Below are positions 14,478-23,656 of a stretch of 32,213 nt of DNA, piece by piece. The stretch covers positions 1 through 32,213 of the forward strand of contig DASWLD010000148.1 of NCBI GenBank assembly GCA_036396275.1. Direction: 5' to 3'. Both the position numbers and the translations under genes were made by a program. Numbering within the stretch: position 1 is the stretch's first letter; every line of letters starts with the position of its first letter. The notes under the pieces were generated by a model. That model saw nothing but the letters and a program-made list of their open reading frames with translations, searched no databases and was not told the origin of the DNA. Source of the DNA: JACQFZ01 sp036396275. Its GTDB lineage: Bacteria; Pseudomonadota; Gammaproteobacteria; Acidiferrobacterales; Sulfurifustaceae.

Positions 14478-16089
14478 TATCGCGATCGGCGTAGCCCGGA
14501 TCGGTGTCGGGATAGTCTCGTGTGAAGTGCAGACCGCGACTCTCCTTGCGCCAGAGCGCCGAGCGGATGATCAGCTCTGCCACCAATACCAGGTTGCGAA
14601 GTTCGATCAAGTCGTTGGTGATGCGAAAGTTGCCGTAGTACTCGTGAATTTCCTCGGACAGGAGTTCCATGCGGCGTAGCGCGCGCTGCAGGCGTTTGCC
14701 GGTGCGCACGATACCGACGTAGTCCCACATGAAGCGGCGCAGCTCATCCCAGTTGTGCGACACCACGACTTGTTCGTCGGCGTCGGTGACGCGGCTTTCG
14801 TCCCACGCCGGCAGCGCCGGGGGCGGCGGCGGTGTCGCCGATAGTTGCGCCGCGATATCGCGCGCCGCCGCCTCGGCGAACACGAGACATTCGAGCAACG
14901 AGTTGCTGGCGAGCCGGTTTGCGCCGTGCAAGCCGGTGAAAGCGCACTCACCGATGGCGTACAGGTTCCGAACGTCGGCGCGGCCGCGCAGATCGGACAC
15001 GACGCCGCCGCAAGTGTAGTGTGCCGCCGGCACCACCGGAATCGGTTCGCGCGTCATGTCGTAGCCGAACTCGAGGCAACGACGATAAATCGTCGGGAAG
15101 TGCGCCTTGATGAAATCGGCGGGACGATGGCTGATGTCGAGGTGCACGTAGTCGAGACCGCCGCGCTTCATCTCGTAGTCTATCGCGCGCGCCACGATGT
15201 CGCGGGACGCGAGTTCGCCGCGCGGGTCGTGCGCCTGCATGAACGGCTCCCCGTTCGGCAGCAGCAAGCGGCCGCCTTCGCCGCGCACGGCCTCGCTGAT
15301 CAAAAACGACTTGGCCCGCGGGTGGTATAAGCAGGTCGGATGAAACTGCATGAACTCCATGTTGCCGACGCGGCAGCCGGCGCGCCATGCCATGGCGATG
15401 CCGTCGCCGGTCGAGGTGTCGGGATTGCTGGTGTAGAGATAGGCCTTCGAGGCGCCGCCGCTTGCGAGCACCACGTAGCGGGCGGCCAGCGCGCGCACGT
15501 GGCCGCTCGCTTTGTCGAGCACATAGGCGCCGAGGCAGCGATTCGCCCCGCCGAGACCGAGTTTGGCGCTGATAATCAAATCGACGGCGAGCTGATCTTC
15601 AAACAATTCGATCGCGCGGTGCGCGCGGACCGCGCGAATGAGCGCGGTTTCGATGGCAAAGCCGGTGGCGTCGTCGGCGTGCACCACGCGCCGAAACGTG
15701 TGGCCGCCTTCGCGCGTCAGATGCAATCGGTTGGTTGCCGGCAACGACCCGGTCTCGGGCTCGGTGGTAAACGGGACGCCCTGCCGCAGCAACCAGTCGA
15801 TCATCGCCGGCGCGCGGCGAACGACGAGTTCGACGGTATCGCGGTGACATAAACCGGCCCCGGCGACCAGGGTATCGTCGACATGGGCCTCGAACGAGTC
15901 GTCGCGCTGGTCCATGACGGCGGCGATTCCGCCTTGCGCGTAAACGCTCGAACCCTCGCTGATTTGGCCCTTGGCCAGGACCGCGACCCGCGTGTGATCG
16001 GCCAGGCGCAGCGCCAGACTCAAGCCGGCGACGCCGCTGCCGATAATCAGTACGTCGATCGGAAGAGAGGACGGCGTGGCAGGATTCAC
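14425..16089 (-). CDS. nadB: L-aspartate oxidase
   Basis: NadB oxidises L-aspartate to iminoaspartate, the first step of de novo NAD synthesis, and is a homologue of SdhA. The 554-residue protein has the FAD motif IIGSGVAGLSLALRL, SSVYAQGGIAAVM, FMQFHPTCLYHP, SEAVRGEGGRLL, VVPAAHYTCGGV and GANRLASNSLLEC. The C-terminal helical part fits the family. GTG at 16089 is the start. It reads away from rpoE, the arrangement seen in E. coli and relatives. Its final codons run antisense into ygfX. Confidence 0.97.
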   Translation of the reverse strand: MNPATPSSLPIDVLIIGSGVAGLSLALRLADHTRVAVLAKGQISEGSSVYAQGGIAAVMDQRDDSFEAHVDDTLVAGAGLCHRDTVELVVRRAPAMIDWLLRQGVPFTTEPETGSLPATNRLHLTREGGHTFRRVVHADDATGFAIETALIRAVRAHRAIELFEDQLAVDLIISAKLGLGGANRCLGAYVLDKASGHVRALAARYVVLASGGASKAYLYTSNPDTSTGDGIAMAWRAGCRVGNMEFMQFHPTCLYHPRAKSFLISEAVRGEGGRLLLPNGEPFMQAHDPRGELASRDIVARAIDYEMKRGGLDYVHLDISHRPADFIKAHFPTIYRRCLEFGYDMTREPIPVVPAAHYTCGGVVSDLRGRADVRNLYAIGECAFTGLHGANRLASNSLLECLVFAEAAARDIAAQLSATPPPPPALPAWDESRVTDADEQVVVSHNWDELRRFMWDYVGIVRTGKRLQRALRRMELLSEEIHEYYGNFRITNDLIELRNLVLVAELIIRSALWRKESRGLHFTRDYPDTDPGYADRDTILAPPQFSAAAERVGA

Positions 16090-16215
16090 CCGGGCGGCAC
16101 AGTAGTTGTCGTTCCGTCGTTATCCTATCATAGCGACCTTCGCCCGGACCGGCGGCTGGCCCGGACAAACCTTGGGAACCGCATAACTATAAGCGGAATT
16201 ATCCGTTGGCAAATC

Positions 16216-16242
16216 GAACTTTACCCATCCGTGACGGTCAGT
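16216..16242 (+). promoter_or_regulatory. Sigma-E (RpoE)-type promoter of rpoE
   Basis: GAACTT at 16216-16221, sixteen bases, then TCAGT at 16238-16242 agrees with the sigma-E/AlgU consensus (GAACTT, N16, TC-GA or TCAAA). It lies about 45 bases before the rpoE start, as expected for positive autoregulation. No other good sigma-E match was found in the gap. Confidence 0.7.
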
Positions 16243-16285
16243 TAATGGCAGCTGGCGGTCTGCGCCAGATCGCGGGAACAACCCG

Positions 16286-16867
16286 TTGATTTCGGAACGC
16301 AGCATCGACCAGAAACTTGTCGCGCGCGTGCAAAAGGGCGACAGGGCGGCTTTCGATATGCTGGTGCGAAAGTATCAGCACAAAGTGGCAAAGCTCGTTG
16401 CGCGGTTCGTGCGCGATCGGGGTGAAATCGAAGATGTTACGCAAGAGGCTTTCATTAAGGCGTATCGTGCGATCGGCGGATTCCGCGGCGAGAGCGCGTT
16501 CTATACTTGGCTGTACCGGATCGCGGTGAACACGGCCAAGAATTATCTCGATTCGCTGGGCCGACGACCCCCCAATAGCGACATGGAAGTGGAAGGCGCC
16601 GAATTGATCGAGAGCGGTGACGGCTTGCGCGACCAGGCAACGCCGGAACGCACCTTGCTCACCGATGAAATCGCGGCCACGGTGAATCGCGTGGTCGAAG
16701 CGCTGCCCGAGGATTTGCGCACCGCGATTACGCTGCGCGAGATCGACGGGCTCAGTTACGAGGAAATCGCGCAGGCGATGGATTGCCCGATCGGAACCGT
16801 GCGTTCGCGCATTTTTCGCGCGCGCGAGGCGATCGACGATCAGCTGCGTCCGTTGTTGGAGCGTTAA
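16286..16867 (+). CDS. rpoE: Extracytoplasmic-stress sigma factor RpoE (AlgU)
   Basis: This group 4 sigma factor directs RNA polymerase to envelope-stress genes. The 193-residue protein has region 2 (DVTQEAFIKAYRAIGGFRG then SAFYTWLYRIAVNTAKN) and region 4 (ALPEDLRTAITLREIDGLS, YEEIAQAMDCPIGTVRSRIFRARE). It is close to both E. coli RpoE and Pseudomonas AlgU. TTG at 16286 is the only start that keeps the full region 1/2 sequence (ISERSIDQKLVARVQKGD); the site before it is a weak GGGAA. It is followed by rseA, rseB and mucD, the full regulatory cassette. Confidence 0.97.
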   Translation: MISERSIDQKLVARVQKGDRAAFDMLVRKYQHKVAKLVARFVRDRGEIEDVTQEAFIKAYRAIGGFRGESAFYTWLYRIAVNTAKNYLDSLGRRPPNSDMEVEGAELIESGDGLRDQATPERTLLTDEIAATVNRVVEALPEDLRTAITLREIDGLSYEEIAQAMDCPIGTVRSRIFRAREAIDDQLRPLLER

Positions 16868-16884
16868 ACCGAGTTGATAGTGAT

Positions 16885-17433
16885 ATGAACGAGAAAATTT
16901 CCGCCTTGATCGACGCCGAGCTGGACGAGCTGGACGAGCGCCGCACGCTGGATGCGATGAAGCACGATGCCGCGTCGCGCGGTACGTGGGAACGTTATCA
17001 CCTGATACGCAGCGCAATGACACGTCAACTGGGCGTGCTGGCGCCGCGCGATTTGGCTGAGCGGGTGCGGGCGGGGATTGACGGCGCCGGCGCGGCACCG
17101 AGCGCGTCGCTGCGGCTTTGGCCTCTGGCGGGTGGATTTGCCGCCGCCGCGTCGGTTGCGTTGGTGGCGTTTCTCGGGCTGCAAGCGTGGCGCGTACCGG
17201 TAGCACCGGTTGCCTCGATCGCCGGGGCGCCGACGACGATTGCGGTTGTCGAGAACTCGGCGAGCGGGGCGGCGCAGACGGTCGCGGCAAATGCCGCTAA
17301 ACCCGCGGACGGGCGCGGCGACGGCGATCAGCTTCACTATTACCTATTCGGACATAACGAATTCATGCCGACCGGCGCGATGGGCAATATGCTGCCGTAC
17401 GTTCGCGTGGTTTCCGATTCCCCCGAAAAATGA
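16885..17433 (+). CDS. rseA: Anti-sigma-E factor RseA (MucA)
   Basis: RseA is an inner-membrane protein whose N-terminal domain sequesters RpoE until DegS and RseP cleave it. From the ATG at 16885 it has 182 residues: the sigma-binding domain starts NEKISALIDAELDE and contains the conserved WERYHLI (35-41); one membrane helix spans about 81-101; the periplasmic part ends with HNEFMPTGAMGNMLPYVR, the MucA-like segment. An upstream in-frame start at 16783 lies inside rpoE and is rejected. The stop overlaps rseB by four bases. Confidence 0.93.
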   Translation: MNEKISALIDAELDELDERRTLDAMKHDAASRGTWERYHLIRSAMTRQLGVLAPRDLAERVRAGIDGAGAAPSASLRLWPLAGGFAAAASVALVAFLGLQAWRVPVAPVASIAGAPTTIAVVENSASGAAQTVAANAAKPADGRGDGDQLHYYLFGHNEFMPTGAMGNMLPYVRVVSDSPEK

Positions 17434-18407
17434 CCCGTCTTCACCGACTGGTACCGGCATCGGTATTTTTCTTGGCCGTCGTCCCGGCGTATGCCGCGGA
17501 TGAGGCGCAGGACTGGCTGCTGCGCATACACCGTGCGCCCGAGTCGTTGAACTACGAAGGTACCTTCGTGTACCAACGCGCCGGGCGACTGGACACCATG
17601 CGGATCTTTCATCGCGCCGCCGACGGCGCGGTGACCGAGCGCTTGGTCTCACTGACCGGTCCGGCGCGCGAGGTGATTCGCAACGACCAGGAAGTCCGCT
17701 GCTATCTTCCCGACCAGAAAACGATATTCATCGAGCAGCGGCGCCTCGGGCGCAGCCCGTTACTGGCGATCGTTCCGGATCGTCTTGCGGACCTGACGCG
17801 AAATTACGAAATCCAGCTCGGTGGCACCGGACGCGTCGCGGGTCGGGCGGCCCAGCAATTGACGATTCGCGCACGCGACGATTACCGCTACGGGTTTCGG
17901 TTATGGGCCGACAAGGATACCGGTTTGCTGCTGCGGGCGGAGTTGATGAGTGAGAGCGGCAAGAAGCTGGAGCAGTTCATGTTCACTCAGCTTAACGTCG
18001 GCGGCGCCATCCTGGATTCGATGCTGGCCGCGCACACCTCGAGCGACGGCATGTCCTGGTTTCGCGACACCGAAGTGACCGATGACGGGCCGACGCGCAT
18101 CTGGCACGCGTCGCGCCTGCCGAGCGGCTTCAAGCTCTTCAGGAATGTCCTGCGGCGGTTGCCGCGCGACGAGCGCATCGTTCGCCAGCTGGTTTACACC
18201 GACAGCTTGGCGGCCGTGTCGGTGTTTATCGAAAGCCTTGGCGACCCCGCGAAATCGGGCGAGTTGGTCGAGGGTCCGACGAACATGGGGGCGGTGAACG
18301 CGCTCGGACGAATCCTGGACGGCCATCATGTCACCGTCGTCGGCGAAGTGCCGGCGAAGACGATCACCATGATCAGCGACTCTTTGGAGCCCGAATCGCG
18401 TCCGTGA
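17430..18407 (+). CDS. rseB: Sigma-E regulatory protein RseB (MucB)
   Basis: RseB is a periplasmic protein that binds RseA and protects it from DegS; it senses mislocalised lipoprotein or LPS. The 325-residue sequence has a signal peptide with likely cleavage after AYA at residue 22. The first domain begins DWLLRIHRAPESLNYEGTFV and the second, smaller domain carries WFRDTEVTDDGPTRIWHASRLPSGF, both typical of MucB. It is coupled by ATGA to rseA and by GTGA to mucD. Confidence 0.95.
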   Translation: MTRLHRLVPASVFFLAVVPAYAADEAQDWLLRIHRAPESLNYEGTFVYQRAGRLDTMRIFHRAADGAVTERLVSLTGPAREVIRNDQEVRCYLPDQKTIFIEQRRLGRSPLLAIVPDRLADLTRNYEIQLGGTGRVAGRAAQQLTIRARDDYRYGFRLWADKDTGLLLRAELMSESGKKLEQFMFTQLNVGGAILDSMLAAHTSSDGMSWFRDTEVTDDGPTRIWHASRLPSGFKLFRNVLRRLPRDERIVRQLVYTDSLAAVSVFIESLGDPAKSGELVEGPTNMGAVNALGRILDGHHVTVVGEVPAKTITMISDSLEPESRP

Positions 18408-19795
18408 GCGCCATGTCGGTCGCCGCCGCTCGTGCACTCCTTCCTTTCGTCGTCGGCGCCACGTTGCTGGCGCCGACGGCGCTTTCGGCGGCGACCCGCG
18501 AACTGCCGGACTTTGCGGCGCTGGTCCAGGCGCACGGTTCGGAGGTGGTGAACATCAGCACCTCCCCGCGGCATCGTGATCGCGCACCCGAAGGGAACGA
18601 CGATGCGTTAAATGCTTGGCCGCCGGGTGCGTTCGGCGCACCCAACGGACGCGAGGTTGCGTCGCTCGGCTCGGGGTTCGTCATCTCCGCGGACGGCTAT
18701 TTGCTGACGTGCGCGCACGTGGTCGACGGCGCCGGCGAGATCGTCGTGCGTCTCGCCGACCGGCGCGAGTACCACGCGCGGATGATCGGCGCGGACAGGC
18801 GCAGCGACATCGCGCTATTGAAAGTCGATGCTACCGATCTGCGTCCGGTCGCGATCGGCGATCCGCAGCAATTGCATGTCGGTGACTGGGTGCTCGCCAT
18901 CGGCGCGCCGTTTGGGTTCGATAGCTCGGCGACGGCCGGTATCGTTTCAGCCAAGGGCCGCAGCCTTCCGAACGAGAATTACGTGTCGTTTCTCCAAACC
19001 GACGTGGCCATCAATCCGGGGAATTCGGGCGGTCCGTTGTTCAATTTGAAGGGCGAAGTCGTCGGCGTCAATTCGCAAATTTATAGCCGCACCGGCGCGT
19101 TCATGGGTGTGTCGTTCGCCATACCGATCGATATCGCGATGCGTATCGCGCAGCAGCTACGCGCGCAAGGGGGCGTGCATCGCGGTTGGCTTGGCGTCAG
19201 TCTGCAAGAAGTCACGCACGGACTGGCCGCGGCCTATGGTTTGGATCGGCCGCGCGGCGCGTTGGTGGCGGACGTGCTGCCGGCCGGTCCGGCGGCAGGC
19301 TCCGACCTCAAGCCGGGTGACATCGTATTGGAATACGAAGGGCAACCGATCGGCTTGTCGTCGGAATTGCCGCCGCTCGTTGGGCTAACGGCGCCCGGGA
19401 GCAAAGCGCGCTTTCGGGTATTTCGGCGGAATCGAGGATTAATCGACGTTGTCGCGACGGTCGGCGAACTGCGCGACGAATCCACGAAGGTCGCGCTACC
19501 GAGCAAACGCGGCGACGGCGGCCAGCGCTTGGGATTGGTGCTGAGCGAACTGTCGAGCGAACAACGTAAGCACTACGATCTGAAGGGCGGCGTCTATGTG
19601 GACGACATCATGGACGGTCCCGCGCGCAATGCGGGGCTTCGTGTCGGCGACGTCATCGCCGACGTCGACGGTCGCAGCGTGGGAAGCGTCGGCGCCTTTT
19701 ATCGTCTGATGGCGCAGTCGACGTCCGATCGGCCGGCCGTGTTGCGCGTGCGCCGCGGTGCGTCGGCGATCTACCTGGCGTTGAGCCCGCGGTAG
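18404..19795 (+). CDS. mucD: Periplasmic serine protease/chaperone, DegP family (MucD)
   Basis: This HtrA-type protease degrades misfolded envelope proteins. It has a signal peptide (about residues 1-30), a trypsin-like domain with catalytic triad His105 (LTCAHVVDG), Asp135 (RRSDIALLK) and Ser208 (NPGNSGGPLF), and two PDZ domains (about 260-350 and 370-460). The 463-residue length matches MucD/DegQ. Cys103 replaces the Asn usual two residues before the catalytic His (LTNxHV). The GTG at 18404 overlaps the rseB stop; ATG at 18413 is a possible start three codons later. It ends the sigma-E operon, before the terminator at 19894. Confidence 0.95.
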   Translation: MSAMSVAAARALLPFVVGATLLAPTALSAATRELPDFAALVQAHGSEVVNISTSPRHRDRAPEGNDDALNAWPPGAFGAPNGREVASLGSGFVISADGYLLTCAHVVDGAGEIVVRLADRREYHARMIGADRRSDIALLKVDATDLRPVAIGDPQQLHVGDWVLAIGAPFGFDSSATAGIVSAKGRSLPNENYVSFLQTDVAINPGNSGGPLFNLKGEVVGVNSQIYSRTGAFMGVSFAIPIDIAMRIAQQLRAQGGVHRGWLGVSLQEVTHGLAAAYGLDRPRGALVADVLPAGPAAGSDLKPGDIVLEYEGQPIGLSSELPPLVGLTAPGSKARFRVFRRNRGLIDVVATVGELRDESTKVALPSKRGDGGQRLGLVLSELSSEQRKHYDLKGGVYVDDIMDGPARNAGLRVGDVIADVDGRSVGSVGAFYRLMAQSTSDRPAVLRVRRGASAIYLALSPR

Positions 19796-19893
19796 CGGCG
19801 AACGACGGCGCGTTTATAGCGGCGGCGAAATCGGTTACGCTACGCAGCTGTCACGAGCCGGCGCGCCGGGCCGGTGGAACAATAGTGCTGAAC

Positions 19894-19917
19894 GGGCGCC
19901 GTCGTTGCGCCTTTTTT
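19894..19917 (+). terminator. Intrinsic terminator after mucD
   Basis: GGCGC (19895-19899) pairs with GCGCC (19907-19911) around a seven-base loop, extended by a G-T pair, and is followed by six Ts (19912-19917). It lies between mucD and lepA and argues against a lepA start at 19885, which would place the hairpin inside the coding sequence. An attenuator in the lepA leader is an alternative. Confidence 0.7.
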
Positions 19918-19941
19918 AATGCCCCGGCCGAAAATCTATCC

Positions 19942-21750
19942 ATGAGCGGTTGGCAACAGGAACGCATTCGAAATTTTTCCATCATCGCGCACATCGACCA
20001 CGGCAAATCGACCCTGGCCGATCGGTTCATCCAACAGTGCGGCGGGCTCGCGCCCCGGGAAATGCAGGAGCAGGTGTTGGACTCCATGGCGCTCGAGCGC
20101 GAGCGCGGCATCACGATCAAGGCGCAGAGCGTCGCGCTCTCGTACACCGCGCGTGACGGCCGCGACTACCGTCTCAACATGATCGACACGCCGGGGCACG
20201 TGGATTTCTCCTACGAGGTGTCGCGCTCGCTGACGGCGTGTGAGGGCGCGCTCCTGGTGGTCGACGTTTCCCAAGGGGTGCAGGCGCAAACGGTAGCGAA
20301 CTGCTATACCGCCGCCGAATTGAATCTGACGATCTTGCCGGTGCTGAACAAAATCGATTTGCCGGCCGCCGATCCGCAGCGCGCCATCGAGGAGATCGAG
20401 GACATCATCGGTATCGAGGCGAAGAACGCGATTCGCGCGAGCGCGAAGACCGGCATCGGCGTGGTCGAGATTTTGGAGGCGATCGTGGCGCAAATCCCGG
20501 CGCCGCGCGGTACGGTCGACGCGCCGCTCAAAGCGCTGATCATCGATTCCTGGTTCGACAACTACCTCGGCACGATCTCATTGGTTCGCGTCATGGACGG
20601 GCAACTCGTGCCGAAGGATAAGATTCGTTTGATGGCCACCGGTCGCGATTACACCGTCGACCAAGTCGGGGTTTTTACGCCGAAGCTCAAACCGGTGGAC
20701 GTATTGGGCGCCGGCGAAGTCGGCTACGTCGCCGCCGGCATAAAAGACGTGCGCAGTGCGCGCGTGGGCGATACGATTACGCACAGCTATCGCCCGGCGG
20801 CAACGCCGCTACCCGGCTTCAAGGAGATCAAACCGCGCGTTTTTGCGGGACTGTATCCGGTCGATTCGTCCGACTACGACGCCTTTCGCGACGCGCTTTC
20901 GAAACTGTCGCTGAACGACGCGTCGCTCAACTACGAGCCGGAAACCTCGCAAGCGCTCGGCTTCGGCTTCCGCTGCGGCTTTCTCGGCATGCTGCACATG
21001 GACATCATTCAGGAACGGCTGGAGCGGGAATATCATCTGAATCTGATCACGACCGCTCCGACCGTGGTCTACGAAGTCGCGAGCACGGGCGGCGAGGTGT
21101 TGCGTGTGGAGAATCCGGCAAAGTTGCCGGAACCGCATCAAATCGCGGAGATACGCGAACCGATTATTCGCGCGGCGATCCTTGTGCCGCAGCAGTACGT
21201 CGGCGGGGTCATGGGCTTATGCGTCGAAAAGCGCGGCATCCAGAAGGAGCTGACGTATCACGGCCGCCAGGCAATGTTGATCTACGAGCTGCCGCTGAAC
21301 GAGGTCGTGCTCGATTTCTTCGATCGTCTGAAATCGGTGAGTCGCGGCTACGCGTCGCTCGACTACGATTTTCTGGAATTTCGTCCGGCCGACGTGTGCA
21401 AGCTTGACGTGTTGATCAACGGCGATAAAGTGGATGCCCTGTCGACGATCGCGCACCGCCAGCAGACGGAATTCCGCGGACGGGAGCTCGTGAAGAAGCT
21501 ACGCGAGTTGATACCGCGGCAGATGTTCGACGTCGCCATACAGGCGGCGATCGGGTCGAAGATTATCGCGCGTGAAACGGTTAAGGCGCTGCGCAAGAAC
21601 GTGACGGCAAAATGCTATGGCGGCGACGTGAGCCGTAAGCGCAAGTTGTTGGAACGTCAAAAAGAGGGCAAGAAACGCATGAAGCAATTGGGATCGGTTG
21701 AGGTACCGCAGGAAGCGTTCCTCGCGGTGCTGCGCGTCGGCGGGAAGTGA
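19942..21750 (+). CDS. lepA: Elongation factor 4 (LepA), ribosome back-translocating GTPase
   Basis: LepA is a ribosome-associated GTPase linked to translation quality and 30S assembly. From the ATG at 19942 it has 602 residues (599 in E. coli). G1 is AHIDHGKST (16-24); DTPGH and NKID are the G3 and G4 motifs. The later domains show RDALSKLSLNDASL, GFGFRCGFLGMLHMDI and the LepA-specific C-terminal domain ending KNVTAKCYGGDVSRKRKLL with KEGKKRMKQLG. It leads into lepB, its usual partner; the stop TGA overlaps a possible GTG start of lepB. Confidence 0.98.
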   Translation: MSGWQQERIRNFSIIAHIDHGKSTLADRFIQQCGGLAPREMQEQVLDSMALERERGITIKAQSVALSYTARDGRDYRLNMIDTPGHVDFSYEVSRSLTACEGALLVVDVSQGVQAQTVANCYTAAELNLTILPVLNKIDLPAADPQRAIEEIEDIIGIEAKNAIRASAKTGIGVVEILEAIVAQIPAPRGTVDAPLKALIIDSWFDNYLGTISLVRVMDGQLVPKDKIRLMATGRDYTVDQVGVFTPKLKPVDVLGAGEVGYVAAGIKDVRSARVGDTITHSYRPAATPLPGFKEIKPRVFAGLYPVDSSDYDAFRDALSKLSLNDASLNYEPETSQALGFGFRCGFLGMLHMDIIQERLEREYHLNLITTAPTVVYEVASTGGEVLRVENPAKLPEPHQIAEIREPIIRAAILVPQQYVGGVMGLCVEKRGIQKELTYHGRQAMLIYELPLNEVVLDFFDRLKSVSRGYASLDYDFLEFRPADVCKLDVLINGDKVDALSTIAHRQQTEFRGRELVKKLRELIPRQMFDVAIQAAIGSKIIARETVKALRKNVTAKCYGGDVSRKRKLLERQKEGKKRMKQLGSVEVPQEAFLAVLRVGGK

Positions 21751-21752
21751 CG

Positions 21753-22568
21753 ATGGATTTCTCGCTCGTTTTGTTTCTGCTCGTGTGTGCCACCGGCGTG
21801 ATCTGGGCGCTCGACCGCTGGATCTGGGCGCCCGTGCGCGGGCGGAGGATTAAATCATCCGCGCGCGAGGGCGACGGCGCTTCGAAGGAGCCGTTGCTGG
21901 TTGAGTACGCGCGTGCTTTCTTTCCGGTCATCTTGATCGTGTTCGTGTTGCGTTCATTTGTCGTCGAGCCATTTCGAATTCCGTCGGGTTCCATGCTGCC
22001 GAGTTTGGTCGTCGGCGATTTCATTTTGGTGAACAAGTTCGCGTACGGCCTGCGTCTTCCGGTGGTGAACACCAAGGCGATCGGTATCGGCGAACCACAA
22101 CGCGGCGATGTCGCGGTGTTCCGCTATCCGCGCGACCAATCGGTCAATTACATCAAGCGTATCATCGGTTTGCCGGGCGACCGTATCGTTTACCAGGGGA
22201 AACGGATTTACATCAACGGAAAGATGATGCCGCAGGGATCGGCGACATCCTACAGCGTGCGCGAGGACGGCACGGTGCGATATGAGACCGCACGCGTCAT
22301 TGAGAATCTCGAAGGCGTCGAACACGCGGTGTTGCTCTCGCCCGGCGGCGATCAATCGACCAATGAATACACGGTGCCGCCGCGGCATTATTTCGTGATG
22401 GGCGACAATCGCGATCACAGCAACGACAGCCGCTTCTGGGGGTTCGTGCCGGAGGAAAACCTGGTGGGCCGGGCGTTTTTTATTTGGTTTTCTTGGGATC
22501 ACACGCGCGACGGCGTTTGGTTTTGGCAGCGGATCGATCTTGCGCGCATCGGCAGCGCCGTTCGCTGA
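21753..22568 (+). CDS. lepB: Signal peptidase I
   Basis: LepB cleaves signal peptides of secreted proteins at the periplasmic face. The 271-residue product from ATG 21753 (GGGAAG five bases upstream) has two N-terminal membrane segments (about 2-24 and 55-72), the catalytic Ser80 in PSGSMLP, and the catalytic Lys135 in NYIKRIIGLPGD. The GDNRDHSNDSRFWG motif lies near the C-terminus. A GTG six bases earlier, overlapping the lepA stop, is an alternative start. The next gene, DUF4845, follows after 43 bases. Confidence 0.97.
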   Translation: MDFSLVLFLLVCATGVIWALDRWIWAPVRGRRIKSSAREGDGASKEPLLVEYARAFFPVILIVFVLRSFVVEPFRIPSGSMLPSLVVGDFILVNKFAYGLRLPVVNTKAIGIGEPQRGDVAVFRYPRDQSVNYIKRIIGLPGDRIVYQGKRIYINGKMMPQGSATSYSVREDGTVRYETARVIENLEGVEHAVLLSPGGDQSTNEYTVPPRHYFVMGDNRDHSNDSRFWGFVPEENLVGRAFFIWFSWDHTRDGVWFWQRIDLARIGSAVR

Positions 22569-22611
22569 GCTGCTACTATTGGAACCGAGGAAATCTGTGA
22601 GGCTATCCGAC

Positions 22612-22986
22612 ATGACTCGAAACCGGCAGCGCGGCATGACAATGTGGAGCGCGGCATTCGTTATCGGCGTTAGCGTTTTCTTTTTGTTTTTGTTCTTTAA
22701 GCTGTTGCCACCGTACCTCGAGGATTTGAAGGTCAGTACCGCGCTAAATGGCCTCGCGACCGAGTCGGGAGCGGGCGCGATGTCCAAGGCGGAGCTGTTG
22801 AGCCGGTTGGAGAAGCGGTTCGACATTGACAATGTGACCAATGTGAAATCAAATCAGTTGGCCATCGAGACTCGGGGAAAGGTCAAGGTCATGCGCCTTA
22901 GCTATGAGGTCGTCGTCCCGCTGGTATATAACGTGTCGGCGCTCCTCGAATTTGATCATGTCAGCCAAGTCTCCGTCACCGAGTAG
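22612..22986 (+). CDS. DUF4845 family membrane-anchored protein
   Basis: The 124-residue protein begins TRNRQRGMTMWSAAF, a short basic stretch before one membrane helix (about 13-31), then a periplasmic domain of about 90 residues. Sequence and location between lepB and rnc match the DUF4845 family of beta- and gammaproteobacteria, for which I know no established function. A basic N-terminus ending in RGMT resembles pilin-like signals but the pattern is weak. The ATG at 22612 is preceded by GAGG at good distance; a GTG at 22597 is also possible. It overlaps rnc by 29 bases. Confidence 0.85.
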   Translation: MTRNRQRGMTMWSAAFVIGVSVFFLFLFFKLLPPYLEDLKVSTALNGLATESGAGAMSKAELLSRLEKRFDIDNVTNVKSNQLAIETRGKVKVMRLSYEVVVPLVYNVSALLEFDHVSQVSVTE

Positions 22987-23656
22987 CCCGCGCAACGAAC
23001 TTAGCCGACGATTGGGTTACGCGTTCGCGGATCCGGCGCTGTTGGAGCGGGCGCTGACGCATCGCAGTTACGGCAGCAATCACTACGAACGTCTCGAATT
23101 TCTCGGCGACAGCGTGCTGAGTTTTGTTATGTCCGCCGAACTCTACGGCCGGTTTCCGGCGCTGGCCGAAGGCGAGCTGACCCGGCTGCGTGCGAGCTTG
23201 GTTAAGCAGGATACGTTGGCCGGGGTTGCGCGGCAGCTCGGGCTCGGTGAGTCGTTGTTGCTCGGCGGCGGCGAACTCAAGAGCGGGGGCTTCGAGCGCG
23301 ATTCGATTTTGGCCGACGCGCTGGAGGCGGTTATCGGCGCGGTGTTTCTGGACGGCGGTATCGCCGCCGCGCAGGCGGTCGTTGCACGGTTGTTCCAATC
23401 GCTCTTGGCGCAACTCGATCCTCACGCCATCCCCAAAGACCCCAAGACCTCCCTGCAAGAGTGTTTGCAAAAGCAAGCGTTGCCGACGCCGGACTATGAG
23501 TTGCTCGAAACCTCGGGCGACGCACACCATCAGACGTTCGTGGTTGAGTGCCGGATACCGGAACTCGCGCTGCGTACGCGCGGTGAAGGCAGCACGCGCC
23601 GCGCGGCCGAACAACAGGCGGCGCAGCAAGCGTTAGCGCAGCTCGGAACGAAGTGA
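22958..23656 (+). CDS. rnc: Ribonuclease III
   Basis: RNase III cuts double-stranded RNA, including rRNA precursors and structured mRNAs. The 232-residue product has the signature ERLEFLGDSVL with Glu44, Glu47 and Asp51, and the second acidic cluster Asp120 and Glu123 (DALEAVIGAVFLDGG). The C-terminal dsRNA-binding domain (about 158-228) begins DPKTSLQECLQ and ends RRAAEQQAAQQALAQL. The start lies within the DUF4845 gene. It overlaps era by GTGA, the conserved rnc-era arrangement, and could also process the hairpins seen in neighbouring gaps. Confidence 0.97.
   Translation: MSAKSPSPSSPRNELSRRLGYAFADPALLERALTHRSYGSNHYERLEFLGDSVLSFVMSAELYGRFPALAEGELTRLRASLVKQDTLAGVARQLGLGESLLLGGGELKSGGFERDSILADALEAVIGAVFLDGGIAAAQAVVARLFQSLLAQLDPHAIPKDPKTSLQECLQKQALPTPDYELLETSGDAHHQTFVVECRIPELALRTRGEGSTRRAAEQQAAQQALAQLGTK

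Noticed and set aside
19885..19941. lepA start at 19885
   Set aside because: The added 19 codons include the terminator hairpin and T-run; the ATG at 19942 gives the normal family length.
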